DNA of 9,332 nt from Gammaproteobacteria bacterium. GTDB lineage: Bacteria; Pseudomonadota; Gammaproteobacteria; GRL18. Positions 1 through 6,556 of the stretch are shown one piece after another. Made by a program: the position numbers and the translations under genes. Location of the stretch: contig DAOVUK010000084.1 in NCBI GenBank assembly GCA_030632625.1, positions 1-9,332 of the forward strand. Direction: 5' to 3'. The notes beneath the pieces were generated by a model. The model was given only the letters and a program-made list of their open reading frames with translations. It was not told the origin of the DNA and did no database searches. The first letter of the stretch is position 1. Each line of letters begins with the position of its first letter.

Positions 1-257
1 CGACTCACAATGCCGGGTTTATAACCGGCTGCTTTTAATTGCTCAGCTAACCAGATAACAAAGGGCGTTTTACCATTGCCGCCAATATAGATATTACCAA
101 CAACGATAACGGGCAAATGAGATGAACATGATTTAAATAAACCAATACGATAAAAAAAACGTCGTAAAGAGGCTAAAAAACAAAACAAAAAGCTGAGCGG
201 AGCCAGAGCCAGACTGACAAAATTAAAATCTTGCCAGTAATGAGTAATGGATTTCAT
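1..257 (-). CDS. lpxK: Tetraacyldisaccharide 4'-kinase LpxK, N-terminal part (cut by window edge)
   Basis: Only the first 85 codons are present; the gene continues beyond base 1. LpxK phosphorylates the 4' position of the tetraacyldisaccharide lipid A precursor, using ATP, at the inner face of the cytoplasmic membrane. The visible part has an N-terminal hydrophobic stretch (about residues 14-31), followed by basic residues (LRRFFYR) as expected for the membrane anchor. The family P-loop is VGNIYIGGNGKTP (about residues 53-65), and the conserved region leading to GIVSR follows. The ATG at 257 is chosen because an AGGCGG ribosome-binding sequence lies about nine bases upstream and no other usual start codon lies close by in this frame. 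The gene starts 35 bases after the exbD stop, as the last visible member of the comEC-exbB-exbD-lpxK operon. The identity is secure despite the truncation. Confidence 0.93.
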   Translation of the reverse strand, partial: MKSITHYWQDFNFVSLALAPLSFLFCFLASLRRFFYRIGLFKSCSSHLPVIVVGNIYIGGNGKTPFVIWLAEQLKAAGYKPGIVS

Positions 258-292
258 TGCCTTAAACCGCCTGTGAAATAAAACCAGACATT

Positions 293-706
293 TTATTCCG
301 GTTTAACTGCGGCAAAGGTAATATGTACAAAGCCCATTTGACGAGCAGCATCCATGGCCGTCATCACAGCCTGATGTGTGGTCTTTTTATCTGCGGCAAT
401 AATAACTCTGGGATCATTGTCATCGCCTGCCGCTTCACGCAAAGCTCTGAGCAGAGTATCTATCTGAGTATTAATGGTTTCATTACCATTAATGGTAAAT
501 TTCCCGTCGGGACCAATAAAGATTTCTATTTCTACTTTTTCAGACTCAGTAATCTCGCCACTGGCTTCAGGCAGCTCAATATTCAGCTCCGACTGCCGGT
601 CAAAAGTGGTGGAAACCATGAAGAAAATTAATAATAAAAACACAACATCAATAAGTGGTGTGACATTAACATCCAGTTCTTCAGGTTTTTTATGACGAAA
701 ATTCAT
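293..706 (-). CDS. exbD: ExbD/TolR-family biopolymer transport protein
   Basis: This is a 137-residue inner-membrane protein, normal length for ExbD/TolR. A short cytoplasmic N-terminus precedes one transmembrane helix (about residues 19-34) carrying the family signature NVTPLIDVVFLLLIFFMV. Its Asp20 matches the proton-path aspartate of ExbD and TolR. The remaining 100 residues form the periplasmic domain. With the ExbB partner encoded one base upstream it should form a proton-motive-force-driven stator complex that energises an envelope process. No tonB or tolA is in the window, so the partner is unknown. In Pseudomonas-type genomes this ExbBD pair sits between comEC and lpxK, and I infer an envelope or lipid A related role rather than classical siderophore uptake. 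The start lies one base beyond the exbB stop, implying translational coupling. The assignment to the ExbD/TolR family is firm, the specific role is not. Confidence 0.93.
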   Translation of the reverse strand: MNFRHKKPEELDVNVTPLIDVVFLLLIFFMVSTTFDRQSELNIELPEASGEITESEKVEIEIFIGPDGKFTINGNETINTQIDTLLRALREAAGDDNDPRVIIAADKKTTHQAVMTAMDAARQMGFVHITFAAVKPE

Positions 707-707
707 A

Positions 708-1328
708 TCAATTTCTCAGATCAGGGCGATCACCATGAATAACTTCAACCAGATAAACTGCCTGAGCTTCCATTTTTAACAGTAATTCATCAACCCGACC
801 ACGGAAAAAGCGATAAAACATCACACTTGGGATGGCCACTGACAAACCCGCTGCAGTCGTCAGCAGAGCTTCTGAAATCCCATCCGCCAGTATTTTTGGA
901 TCACCGACACCCAGAGCAGTAATAACAGCAAAGACTTTGATCATGCCTATAACCGTGCCCAAAAGCCCTAATAGTGGTGTAATTGAAGCAATTGTACCCA
1001 AAGTATTAAGAAAACGTTCTAACTCAAGAACAACCTGACGTCCCTCTTCCTCAATGCTTTCTTTCATTAATTCACGTCGACTATTCATATTGCGTAAACC
1101 TGCTGCCAGGATACGTCCTAAAGGTGAATTATTATGGAGTTTGGTAATGGCTTCATTGGTAATACGATTTTTTTGATGCAGTCTGATAATTTGCTCGGCT
1201 AAATTAGGTGGCGCAATTTTTTTCTCGCGCAATGTCCAGAAACGTTCAACTACAATCGTCAGAGACAAAATAGAACATAAAATAATTGGCGCCATAATCC
1301 AGCCGCCGGCTAATATTAATTCAAACAC
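708..1328 (-). CDS. exbB: ExbB/TolQ/MotA-family proton channel protein
   Basis: This is a 206-residue inner-membrane protein of the MotA/TolQ/ExbB proton channel family. There are three hydrophobic segments at about residues 7-27, 110-137 and 157-176, and a cytoplasmic loop between the first and second, the usual TolQ/ExbB topology. The conserved core LGTIASITPLLGLLGTVIGM (about 110-129) and the ALLTTAAGLSVAIPSVMFY helix (about 154-172) are diagnostic. It should form the pentameric channel around ExbD dimers. The start codon is GTG at 1328, preceded by AAGGGA with six bases of spacing, which supports this start. The stop is one base from the exbD start. It follows comEC by 51 bases that contain a small hairpin (1349-1365). 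The family is certain; the motor's partner protein is not shown by the sequence. Confidence 0.93.
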   Translation of the reverse strand: MFELILAGGWIMAPIILCSILSLTIVVERFWTLREKKIAPPNLAEQIIRLHQKNRITNEAITKLHNNSPLGRILAAGLRNMNSRRELMKESIEEEGRQVVLELERFLNTLGTIASITPLLGLLGTVIGMIKVFAVITALGVGDPKILADGISEALLTTAAGLSVAIPSVMFYRFFRGRVDELLLKMEAQAVYLVEVIHGDRPDLRN

Positions 1329-1348
1329 AATTTTCCCTTAACTTAAAT

Positions 1349-1365
1349 CCAGGAGCCTGTCCTGG
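1349..1365 (-). promoter_or_regulatory. Small hairpin between comEC and exbB
   Basis: The repeat CCAGGA, five bases, TCCTGG forms a perfect 6-bp stem in the 51-base gap between the comEC stop and the exbB GTG start. On the minus strand it is followed by ATTTAAG rather than a T-run, so it is not a convincing intrinsic terminator. It could stop some comEC transcripts, protect the exbBD-lpxK part of a processed mRNA, or be incidental. Confidence 0.3.
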
Positions 1366-1379
1366 AATAATACACACAA

Positions 1380-3917
1380 CTAAAGCGATTTTATTTCCCG
1401 ATGCCATAATCGCTGATTTGCTGCTCGATATTCTGTCACCGAAAATGAATTATTGGTCATATTGCTCTTAATATCAATAGCCCCGTTGCTTGTATTGTAT
1501 AATTTAACCTGCATTTTATTATAGCGGCTGACTACCCTCTCTGACGGATGATGAAAACGATTTCTATAGCCAAAAGAAAACAGCGCAATGCCCGGCTGCA
1601 GCTGCTTGAGAAAAAGAGATGATGATGAGGTTAGGCTGCCGTGATGCGGCACTTGCAAAACATCGGCTGTCAACTCAGGATATTCATTAAGCAATTGTTT
1701 TTCTGCACTTTTTTCAATGTCACCCGTCAAAAGAACGGTCTGATTCAAAGCTGTAGTGATGTGCAGCACACAGGAGCGGTTATTCTTTTTTTTACCCTGC
1801 AAGGGTTTTTGCGGTGATAAAATCCGAAACTGAACATCATCCCACTGCCACTGCTGCCCCTTAAGGCACTGATCGACAGAAAAAACAGAAGCGGGCTTAT
1901 TAATTTTATTCTTATCTGAATTTGAGGCTGATTTCACATTTAATTTGTCCGGCTCTCCCGCCAGAACTGCCTTGATCGGTATTTGCTGAATTAATTCTGA
2001 GTATGAACCAGCATGATCGCGATCTGAGTGACTGACAATTAACTTATCCACTTGATTGATCCCATGCAGCTTAAGATAGGGAATAATCACTTTATCAGCC
2101 ATATTAAACTGATCATTGTAATTATCTCCAGTATCATACAACAGGGTATGATGACGAGTACGCAGCATCATGGCAAGTCCCTGCCCCACATCCAGTACCA
2201 CCAGTTGTATTTGCCCCTGTGGTATTTTTTCTGCTTCAACAAAAAACAGGGGGAAAAATAAAATACTACCTAACCATCGTCCATGCCAGCCTTTTGGCAT
2301 TAACAACCAGAGGCTGCCGAGAAAAGCCATTAACTTCACCAGCCCTGATGGTTCTGCAATATGGATAAGACTCTGCGGCCATTGACTTAAACTGCCCAGA
2401 CTCCAGAACAGAACATCAATCGGCCACTCAAGCAACTCAAAGATAAACAAACCTGCAGGCTCAATGATAAAAAGCAATACTGTGGCCAGGAGTATTAACG
2501 GCACTATAATAAGACTCATTAAAGGCACAGCAAAAAGATTAGCTATTGGTGAAATTAATGAAAACTGATGAAATAAAATCAGCAAAGGCGGCAGCAGACC
2601 AATAAAGATTGCCAGCTGCAGCCAGCCAAACTGCCATAATTTGTCTCCCCGGCCTGTTTTAGTCCCAAGACGAGCCGACAGGATAAATAAAATAATAGCC
2701 ACCGCGCCGAATGATAACCAGAAACCGGGTGATAAAGAACTTAAGGGATCAACAATAATAACCGCCAGAAAAGCCAGCAATAATATATAGCCGGGTAACA
2801 ATTCACGTTTGAATATGATAGCGATAAAAACCACTGACAGCATGATCAGAGCTCTTTGAGTGGGAATTGCAAAACCTGCTAAAGCGGCATACATAATCGC
2901 TGCAATCAATGCTGCTGAGGAGGCTATAAATGTTGCAGGGTATCTCAGATTTAAGGTACTGAAGGAACGCCATAATGCATAAACTATCAGCCAGATCAGA
3001 GAGGACATAAGGCCAATATGAAGACCTGAAATAGCAATTAAGTGATTTGTCCCTGTACGTAGAAAAGCCTGCCACTGCTCAGGTTCTATATCATGTCTGA
3101 TGCCGATTGCCAGTGCTTTCACCAGTCCTTTGTAGGGGTAATCTGACAGAGTCACATCTAATTGAGTTGATACTTTTTGCCTTAAACTGGCAAGATGTGT
3201 TTTAAAGAACGATAGCTCAGAAACCTTTAAAGGATATCCATCGCGAACATAACCTGTTGCCAGAATACGGTTTTGATAAAGCCATTTTTCATAATCAAAA
3301 CCACCATTTAACAGCCCATTCGGTTTTTTTAAACGAATTTTTAATTGCCATTGCTGGCCACTGACCAGTTGTTTATCGCTATGATACCAACTCAGCCGCA
3401 CCTTACCCTTAAACGAATCATCCCATTGCCTGTTCTGCATATCAGGATGAATTTTGTTGGCATTATCAGCAGAAGTAAGAGGAACTTGCCGGGCCGTAAT
3501 AAAAAATTCAAAACCCTGTTTTTCATCTGTTTTTTTAGGAATTGAATCAACATATCCTTTTACTTCAATGGTTGTACCCTCTATCTGCTCCAGATCGAGC
3601 TCAGGATAGATATAACTGATGTAAACTGCAGTAAAAAGAACGCCTGCCATAAAAAAAGCAACTATAGGAATTATCTGATTTTTAAGGAATACCGGGAAAA
3701 TAAATGGTGATGAGCTAACAAAAACCAGTCGGGCTTTGTATAATATGATGAGAAGGGCTAAAAACAGACAAATAATTAATAGAATTGATGGCGTATTTAA
3801 AAATACAGCATCAGATTCAGCCTCTCTTTTCAGGAGCCAGTTCAGAGGCCAGCAATCCAATGGCCAATAGAGAAAACTGATATTTCCAATGAGAAACGCA
3901 ACAATCCTTGTGCGCAT
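1380..3917 (-). CDS. comEC: ComEC/Rec2-family DNA uptake channel
   Basis: This is an 845-residue polytopic membrane protein of full ComEC/Rec2 length. It should carry single-stranded DNA across the cytoplasmic membrane in natural transformation. In order it has N-terminal membrane segments (about residues 45-105), a soluble OB-like DUF4131 region (about 110-230), the Competence domain with many membrane helices (about 260-560) including the family motif LIAISGLHIGL (293-303), and a C-terminal metallo-beta-lactamase-like domain (about 570-820). In that last domain I see DVGQG (576-580), the metal-binding motif HSDRDH (630-635), TGD (731-733) and PHHGS (757-761). The second histidine of the usual HxHxDH is Asp here, which I recall as common in ComEC. 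The start has TAAGGAC at suitable spacing. It is the first gene of the exbB-exbD-lpxK operon and diverges from the DUF2062 gene. No frameshift is visible. Confidence 0.95.
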   Translation of the reverse strand: MRTRIVAFLIGNISFLYWPLDCWPLNWLLKREAESDAVFLNTPSILLIICLFLALLIILYKARLVFVSSSPFIFPVFLKNQIIPIVAFFMAGVLFTAVYISYIYPELDLEQIEGTTIEVKGYVDSIPKKTDEKQGFEFFITARQVPLTSADNANKIHPDMQNRQWDDSFKGKVRLSWYHSDKQLVSGQQWQLKIRLKKPNGLLNGGFDYEKWLYQNRILATGYVRDGYPLKVSELSFFKTHLASLRQKVSTQLDVTLSDYPYKGLVKALAIGIRHDIEPEQWQAFLRTGTNHLIAISGLHIGLMSSLIWLIVYALWRSFSTLNLRYPATFIASSAALIAAIMYAALAGFAIPTQRALIMLSVVFIAIIFKRELLPGYILLLAFLAVIIVDPLSSLSPGFWLSFGAVAIILFILSARLGTKTGRGDKLWQFGWLQLAIFIGLLPPLLILFHQFSLISPIANLFAVPLMSLIIVPLILLATVLLFIIEPAGLFIFELLEWPIDVLFWSLGSLSQWPQSLIHIAEPSGLVKLMAFLGSLWLLMPKGWHGRWLGSILFFPLFFVEAEKIPQGQIQLVVLDVGQGLAMMLRTRHHTLLYDTGDNYNDQFNMADKVIIPYLKLHGINQVDKLIVSHSDRDHAGSYSELIQQIPIKAVLAGEPDKLNVKSASNSDKNKINKPASVFSVDQCLKGQQWQWDDVQFRILSPQKPLQGKKKNNRSCVLHITTALNQTVLLTGDIEKSAEKQLLNEYPELTADVLQVPHHGSLTSSSSLFLKQLQPGIALFSFGYRNRFHHPSERVVSRYNKMQVKLYNTSNGAIDIKSNMTNNSFSVTEYRAANQRLWHREIKSL

Positions 3918-4004
3918 AAACTATGTCCTTAGAGAAAGTCCCTGAAAAGTGGTTCTAAAGAAAGGTCGTCACTAACCATCTTTGTTTAAACTGAAATTTT
4001 TATT

Positions 4005-4538
4005 ATGCCAAAAAAATTTATAAAAAAATACATGCCTGATCATCACACGATCAGAGGCCATAAGCATTTACAAATCTTTGGCAAACTATTGCATGATGCT
4101 AATCTCTGGCATTTTAACCGCCGTTCTGTTTCCGGTGCATTTGCAGTAGGACTGTTCTGTGCATTTATACCGCTTCCCCTGCAGATGGTTTTTGCTGCAG
4201 CCATCGCTATTATGGTTCGGGTTAATCTGCCAATTTCAGTATCCCTGGTGTGGATAACTAACCCGCTCACCATGGTGCCGATCTTCTATACCGCCTATAA
4301 AACGGGTGCCTTTGTTTTGAATCAGGAAGCAATCACCAGTGATTATCAACTGACAGCAGAATGGTTTACAGAACAATTACATATAATCTGGCAGCCTTTT
4401 TTACTGGGCAGCCTGATCTGCGGTATCATCAGTGCCTTCATTGCCTATGCCAGCATAAGACTACTGTGGCGACTGCATATTATCCGTCATATAAAAGAGC
4501 GTCGGCAGAGAAACAGATCACGCCGCAACTCTCTATAA
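4005..4538 (+). CDS. DUF2062-family membrane protein
   Basis: This 177-residue protein matches the DUF2062 family by its hallmark stretch: LLHDANLWHFNRRSVSGAFA (28-47), then VGLFCAFIPLPLQM (48-61) and VWITNPLTMVPIFY (82-95). It has hydrophobic helices around residues 43-71, 77-104 and 132-155, and a strongly basic C-terminal tail after residue 160. The biochemical function of the family is not known to me. Its position divergent from comEC is the same in Pseudomonas aeruginosa as I recall it, so the pairing is an old conserved arrangement. No clear Shine-Dalgarno sequence precedes the ATG; the preceding bases are A/T-rich. An internal ATG at 4032 (residue 10) is possible, but the residues before it look family-like. 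The stop codon directly abuts the stop codon of the convergent osmC-like gene. Confidence 0.88.
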   Translation: MPKKFIKKYMPDHHTIRGHKHLQIFGKLLHDANLWHFNRRSVSGAFAVGLFCAFIPLPLQMVFAAAIAIMVRVNLPISVSLVWITNPLTMVPIFYTAYKTGAFVLNQEAITSDYQLTAEWFTEQLHIIWQPFLLGSLICGIISAFIAYASIRLLWRLHIIRHIKERRQRNRSRRNSL

Positions 4539-4994
4539 TTAACGCCAGACTGGTTCTACAATAACATCGGAGTTAACCGATTTGGCAAGAAAGCATTTAT
4601 CATGTGATTGCTGATGGATTTGTTCAATTGTTTCTCTATCCACTTCAACTCCTTCAGCAAAAATGACTTCCGGTCTGATGATTACCTGACTGATCACCAG
4701 ATCGCCCTGCTCATCTGTTTCTAAAATAGCCGTGGCATTATCAATATAATCCTGGACAACAAGACGTTTTTTTGAGCAGATGGCGATAAAAAACAACATG
4801 TGACAGCTTGATAAAGAAGCAGCAAAGGCACGCTCCGGATCAGCACATTCCGGATTGCCAAGAAATTGCGGCGCAGATGAAGCATTAACAATTAAGCCTT
4901 CACCAAAATCCCATTGATGATCCCGATTGTAATCCTTATAGGCAAATGATTCAGTTTGTTTGGTCCAGCTGAGTTTTATATGATGTTCTGACAT
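4539..4994 (-). CDS. OsmC/Ohr-family protein (putative thiol peroxidase)
   Basis: This is a 151-residue protein of the OsmC/Ohr superfamily, normal length. These cytoplasmic dimers reduce organic or lipid hydroperoxides with a pair of cysteines. The first conserved cysteine is Cys64 in ASLSSCHMLFF and the second is Cys134 in HDKCFLAKSV; both are present. The preceding PECADPERAFAAS segment (48-60) is typical of the OsmC branch often annotated simply as OsmC family, not of Ohr itself. Cys50 and Cys73 are extra. The start lies nine bases after the stop of the binding-protein gene, and the ribosome-binding bases TAGG overlap that stop, so the two are probably translated from one mRNA. The 3' end abuts the DUF2062 gene with no spacer. 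The family call is firm, the substrate is unknown. Confidence 0.9.
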   Translation of the reverse strand: MSEHHIKLSWTKQTESFAYKDYNRDHQWDFGEGLIVNASSAPQFLGNPECADPERAFAASLSSCHMLFFIAICSKKRLVVQDYIDNATAILETDEQGDLVISQVIIRPEVIFAEGVEVDRETIEQIHQQSHDKCFLAKSVNSDVIVEPVWR

Positions 4995-5003
4995 AGTTTT
5001 AAC

Positions 5004-5783
5004 CTATCGTTTTTTTAACTTATGCCCTACTTCTATTTTTAAAGGAATCCAATGATTAACAGCCTTATTCACCAGTCCCCTGTTTTGCATTGCGAGCAGA
5101 GTCTGATTTAATTTTTCCAGAAGCGCCTGATTACCTTTTTTAACAGCCCAGGCTATGGGTTCATTGGTCATGTATTCATACAAGCCGAAAAGTTCTTTAT
5201 CCTGAGTTCCCGGTAAAACGGTATACTGCCAGATAGTCGGTGCATCATGAACAAAATAATCAATTTTATCCGACTTAAGTGCTTTAATTCCCTGTGCAAC
5301 ACCGTCAAAAGTATCTATCTGTGACGCTGAAAATTCTGCTGTGACAAACTGCTGGCCCGTGGTATTCTTTTCAACACCAAAACGTTTCCCCGCTGAGTAC
5401 ATTGACATTTTTGAAGCGAAACTCATAATGTTATCCGCCTTTATGAGTACCATCTGACCGATAGTCATATAAGGTTGGCTAAAATCGACTCTTTTTTTCC
5501 TTTCATCTGTAATAGAAATTCCCGACATCAGCACATCGACGTCTCCCTGATTCAGAGCATTTTCAAGATCATCCCAGGGAATTTCAATCAGCTTGATGGT
5601 CATCCCAGTAATATCGCCAATATTTCCAGCCAAATCAGCTTCAATACCAACTATTTTTCCTTTATTTTTAAAAGCAACCGGAGGATATCCTGTTGAAACT
5701 CCAACCTTGAGCGTTTCAGAACTGACGATATGAGCAAACAAAACAAATGAAATAAGCGTAAAAAATATCAAAACATGTTTCAT
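5004..5783 (-). CDS. Periplasmic amino-acid-type solute-binding protein (SBP family 3)
   Basis: This 259-residue protein has a Sec signal peptide (hydrophobic residues about 4-20, likely cleavage near SSET) and a family 3 extracellular solute-binding domain. Family marks are LKVGVSTGYPPVAF (25-38), GIEADLAGNI (46-55), DVDVLMSGISITDERKKRVDFSQPYM (two adjacent parts, 81-106) and DYFVHDAP (175-182). Arg95 and Asp179 are placed like the ligand carboxylate- and amino-binding residues of polar amino acid binding proteins. No permease or ATPase gene is adjacent, so it may serve a transporter encoded elsewhere, or a sensor; that is inference. It is the first gene of an operon with the osmC-like gene. 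A promoter with TTGACA and an AAAGG ribosome-binding site seven to eight bases before the ATG are visible upstream. Confidence 0.9.
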   Translation of the reverse strand: MKHVLIFFTLISFVLFAHIVSSETLKVGVSTGYPPVAFKNKGKIVGIEADLAGNIGDITGMTIKLIEIPWDDLENALNQGDVDVLMSGISITDERKKRVDFSQPYMTIGQMVLIKADNIMSFASKMSMYSAGKRFGVEKNTTGQQFVTAEFSASQIDTFDGVAQGIKALKSDKIDYFVHDAPTIWQYTVLPGTQDKELFGLYEYMTNEPIAWAVKKGNQALLEKLNQTLLAMQNRGLVNKAVNHWIPLKIEVGHKLKKR

Positions 5784-5817
5784 TAAATGACCTTTAAATT
5801 AAATTTCAGTGCAGATA

Positions 5818-5845
5818 TTTTTATAAGAAACACGTGTTCTGTCAA
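5818..5845 (-). promoter_or_regulatory. Likely sigma-70 promoter of the binding-protein operon
   Basis: On the minus strand a perfect -35 box TTGACA (5845-5840) is followed after 16 bases by TAAAAA (5823-5818), giving a leader of about 28 bases before the ATG at 5783. The spacer holds a perfect 10-bp palindrome, AACACGTGTT (5829-5838), that could be an operator. The -10 box is imperfect and an alternative with a different spacing is possible. No experimental start is known. Confidence 0.5.
5829..5838. promoter_or_regulatory. Palindrome in promoter spacer, possible operator
   Basis: AACACGTGTT is a perfect 10-bp palindrome lying between the proposed -35 and -10 boxes of the binding-protein gene. 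A regulator bound there would block RNA polymerase. The site is short and could arise by chance, and no regulator gene is nearby. Confidence 0.25.
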
Positions 5846-5873
5846 GAACTGACTGTTTAAAAAGAATAATATT

Positions 5874-5901
5874 GATTCTTCAAATTATTACGTACTTTTG
5901 T
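5874..5901 (+). repeat. Solo terminal repeat in tandem with the left end of repeat copy 1
   Basis: The 28 bases starting GATTCTTCAAATTATTACG repeat the left end of the adjacent element (5902-5929) with a period of exactly 28. Compared with the inverted right end of copy 2, 22 of 24 bases (5876-5899) agree. The rest of an element is missing, so this is an orphan terminus: either the remnant of an older insertion that copy 1 replaced, or a duplicated end. Confidence 0.75.
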
Positions 5902-5934
5902 GATTCTTCACAAATTTGCGTACTTTTCCAAATT

Positions 5935-5962
5935 GTAGAGACGAGGCATGCCTTGTCTCTAC
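5935..5962. repeat. 28-bp palindrome A in element copy 1
   Basis: The arms GTAGAGACGAGG and CCTTGTCTCTAC surround a central CATG. All positions pair as RNA if one G-U pair is allowed. The same palindrome, with two base changes, is at 6467-6494. It has no T-run behind it, so it is not an ordinary terminator. Confidence 0.85.
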
Positions 5963-5996
5963 GGTCACGTAACGACCGCCAGGGTGGTAAGCATAC

Positions 5997-6024
5997 GTAG
6001 AGACGTTGCATGCAACGTCTCTAC
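5997..6024. repeat. 28-bp perfect palindrome B in element copy 1
   Basis: The arms GTAGAGACGTTG and CAACGTCTCTAC surround CATG, giving a perfect 28-bp palindrome. Its outer eight bases GTAGAGAC/GTCTCTAC equal those of palindrome A, so the two can also pair with each other. An identical copy lies at 6529-6556. Confidence 0.9.
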
Positions 6025-6088
6025 CCTATCTATGAATGGCTGAATTCACCGAGTGAATACAAAAAGTACGCAATAATGTAAAAAATGG

Positions 6089-6319
6089 CTATTTCAATTT
6101 ATTAAAAAAATCCACTACCTGCTGGCTGAGATCATGCTCCGGATTAAAGCCGATAAAAATGAATATAACGGCCAGGGTAATTGCCAGAAATTTTAACACA
6201 GGCAATAAAACGACTGTCATAAATAGAATAATAAGACCCGCAGCTAAATACTTTGGAGCCTTGATGTACTTTGTGAGGTCGGTAAATATTTCTGATAGTT
6301 TTGCTGCTATTTCATTCAT
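6089..6319 (-). CDS. Small membrane protein of unknown function (76 residues)
   Basis: I do not recognise the family. The protein has an amphipathic N-terminus (residues 1-22), a long hydrophobic stretch (about 23-58) broken by Pro40 and Lys43, which would suit a two-helix membrane hairpin, and a charged C-terminal tail (FNPEHDLSQQVVDFFNKLK). Its reality as a gene is supported by a good promoter on the same strand: TATAAT preceded by TGA (extended -10, 6366-6358) and ATTACA at -35 with 17 bases of spacing. A purine-rich AGCAGAGAA precedes the ATG. It is enclosed by the two MITE-like copies; copy 1 ends one base from its stop codon, so its transcript probably runs into that element's hairpins. 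A role in the membrane is inference from hydrophobicity alone. Confidence 0.68.
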   Translation of the reverse strand: MNEIAAKLSEIFTDLTKYIKAPKYLAAGLIILFMTVVLLPVLKFLAITLAVIFIFIGFNPEHDLSQQVVDFFNKLK

Positions 6320-6357
6320 TTCTCTGCTCTGTTTGTCACTGTTTTCATGGTATCGTC

Positions 6358-6386
6358 ATTATATCAGGAATCATATTTTCTGTAAT
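6358..6386 (-). promoter_or_regulatory. Extended -10 promoter of the 76-residue gene
   Basis: On the minus strand ATTACA (6386-6381), 17 bases, then TATAAT (6363-6358), with TGA directly before the -10 box (TGATATAAT). This is one of the best promoter matches in the window and would start transcription about 30 bases before the ATG at 6319. Confidence 0.6.
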
Positions 6387-6425
6387 TCAAAACTCTGCAC
6401 TTCAGCGCATGGCTTTAGCTGCAGC

Positions 6426-6433
6426 ACAAATGT
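6426..6433. repeat. Left 8-bp target site duplication of element copy 2
   Basis: ACAAATGT directly precedes the GG at the left end of copy 2 and is repeated exactly at 6623-6630 right after the CC at its right end. This is the expected footprint of transposition with an 8-bp stagger. Confidence 0.82.
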
Positions 6434-6466
6434 GGCTCTTCACATAAATGCGTACTTTTCCAAATT

Positions 6467-6494
6467 GTAGAGACAAGGCATGCCTTGTCTTTAC
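6467..6494. repeat. 28-bp palindrome A in element copy 2
   Basis: The arms GTAGAGACAAGG and CCTTGTCTTTAC surround CATG. The inner bases pair perfectly and one outer position (G with T, a G-U pair as RNA) does not match as DNA. It matches 5935-5962 with two changes, each at a position where the pairing is kept as Watson-Crick or G-U. Confidence 0.85.
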
Positions 6495-6528
6495 GGTCAC
6501 GTAACGACCGCCAGGGTGGTAAGCATAC

Positions 6529-6556
6529 GTAGAGACGTTGCATGCAACGTCTCTAC
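6529..6556. repeat. 28-bp perfect palindrome B in element copy 2
   Basis: This is identical base for base to 5997-6024: a perfect palindrome with arms GTAGAGACGTTG and CAACGTCTCTAC around CATG. Confidence 0.9.

Larger units (their letters stand above)
5902..6087 (+). mobile_element. MITE-like element, copy 1
   Basis: This is a non-coding element of about 186 bp. Imperfect 24-bp terminal inverted repeats lie at 5904-5927 and 6062-6085, with an inner conserved part TGCGTACTTTT / AAAAGTACGCA. The interior holds palindromes at 5935-5962 and 5997-6024 and a smaller hairpin at 6041-6061. It is nearly identical inside to copy 2 (6434-6622) but its outer ends have drifted: GA instead of GG at the left, TG instead of CC at the right. 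No 8-bp target duplication is visible, so it is probably older or recombined. The right end stops one base short of the stop codon of the 76-residue gene. It carries no transposase and would depend on one encoded elsewhere. Confidence 0.85.

Noticed and set aside
625..640. ExbD N-terminal region as TolR of a Tol-Pal operon
   Set aside because: No tolA, tolB or pal gene is adjacent, and the comEC/lpxK context matches the other ExbBD subgroup.
2803..3075. A minus-strand reading frame of 90 residues inside comEC
   Set aside because: It is an out-of-frame shadow of the ComEC membrane domain, which is intact.
5935..6024. Palindromes of element copy 1 as intrinsic terminators
   Set aside because: Neither palindrome is followed by a T-run on either strand; they fit structural repeats of the element better.
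6159..6470. A plus-strand reading frame of 103 residues opposite the 76-residue gene
   Set aside because: It has no ribosome-binding site or domain and runs into the element; the minus-strand frame has a better promoter and a protein-like composition.
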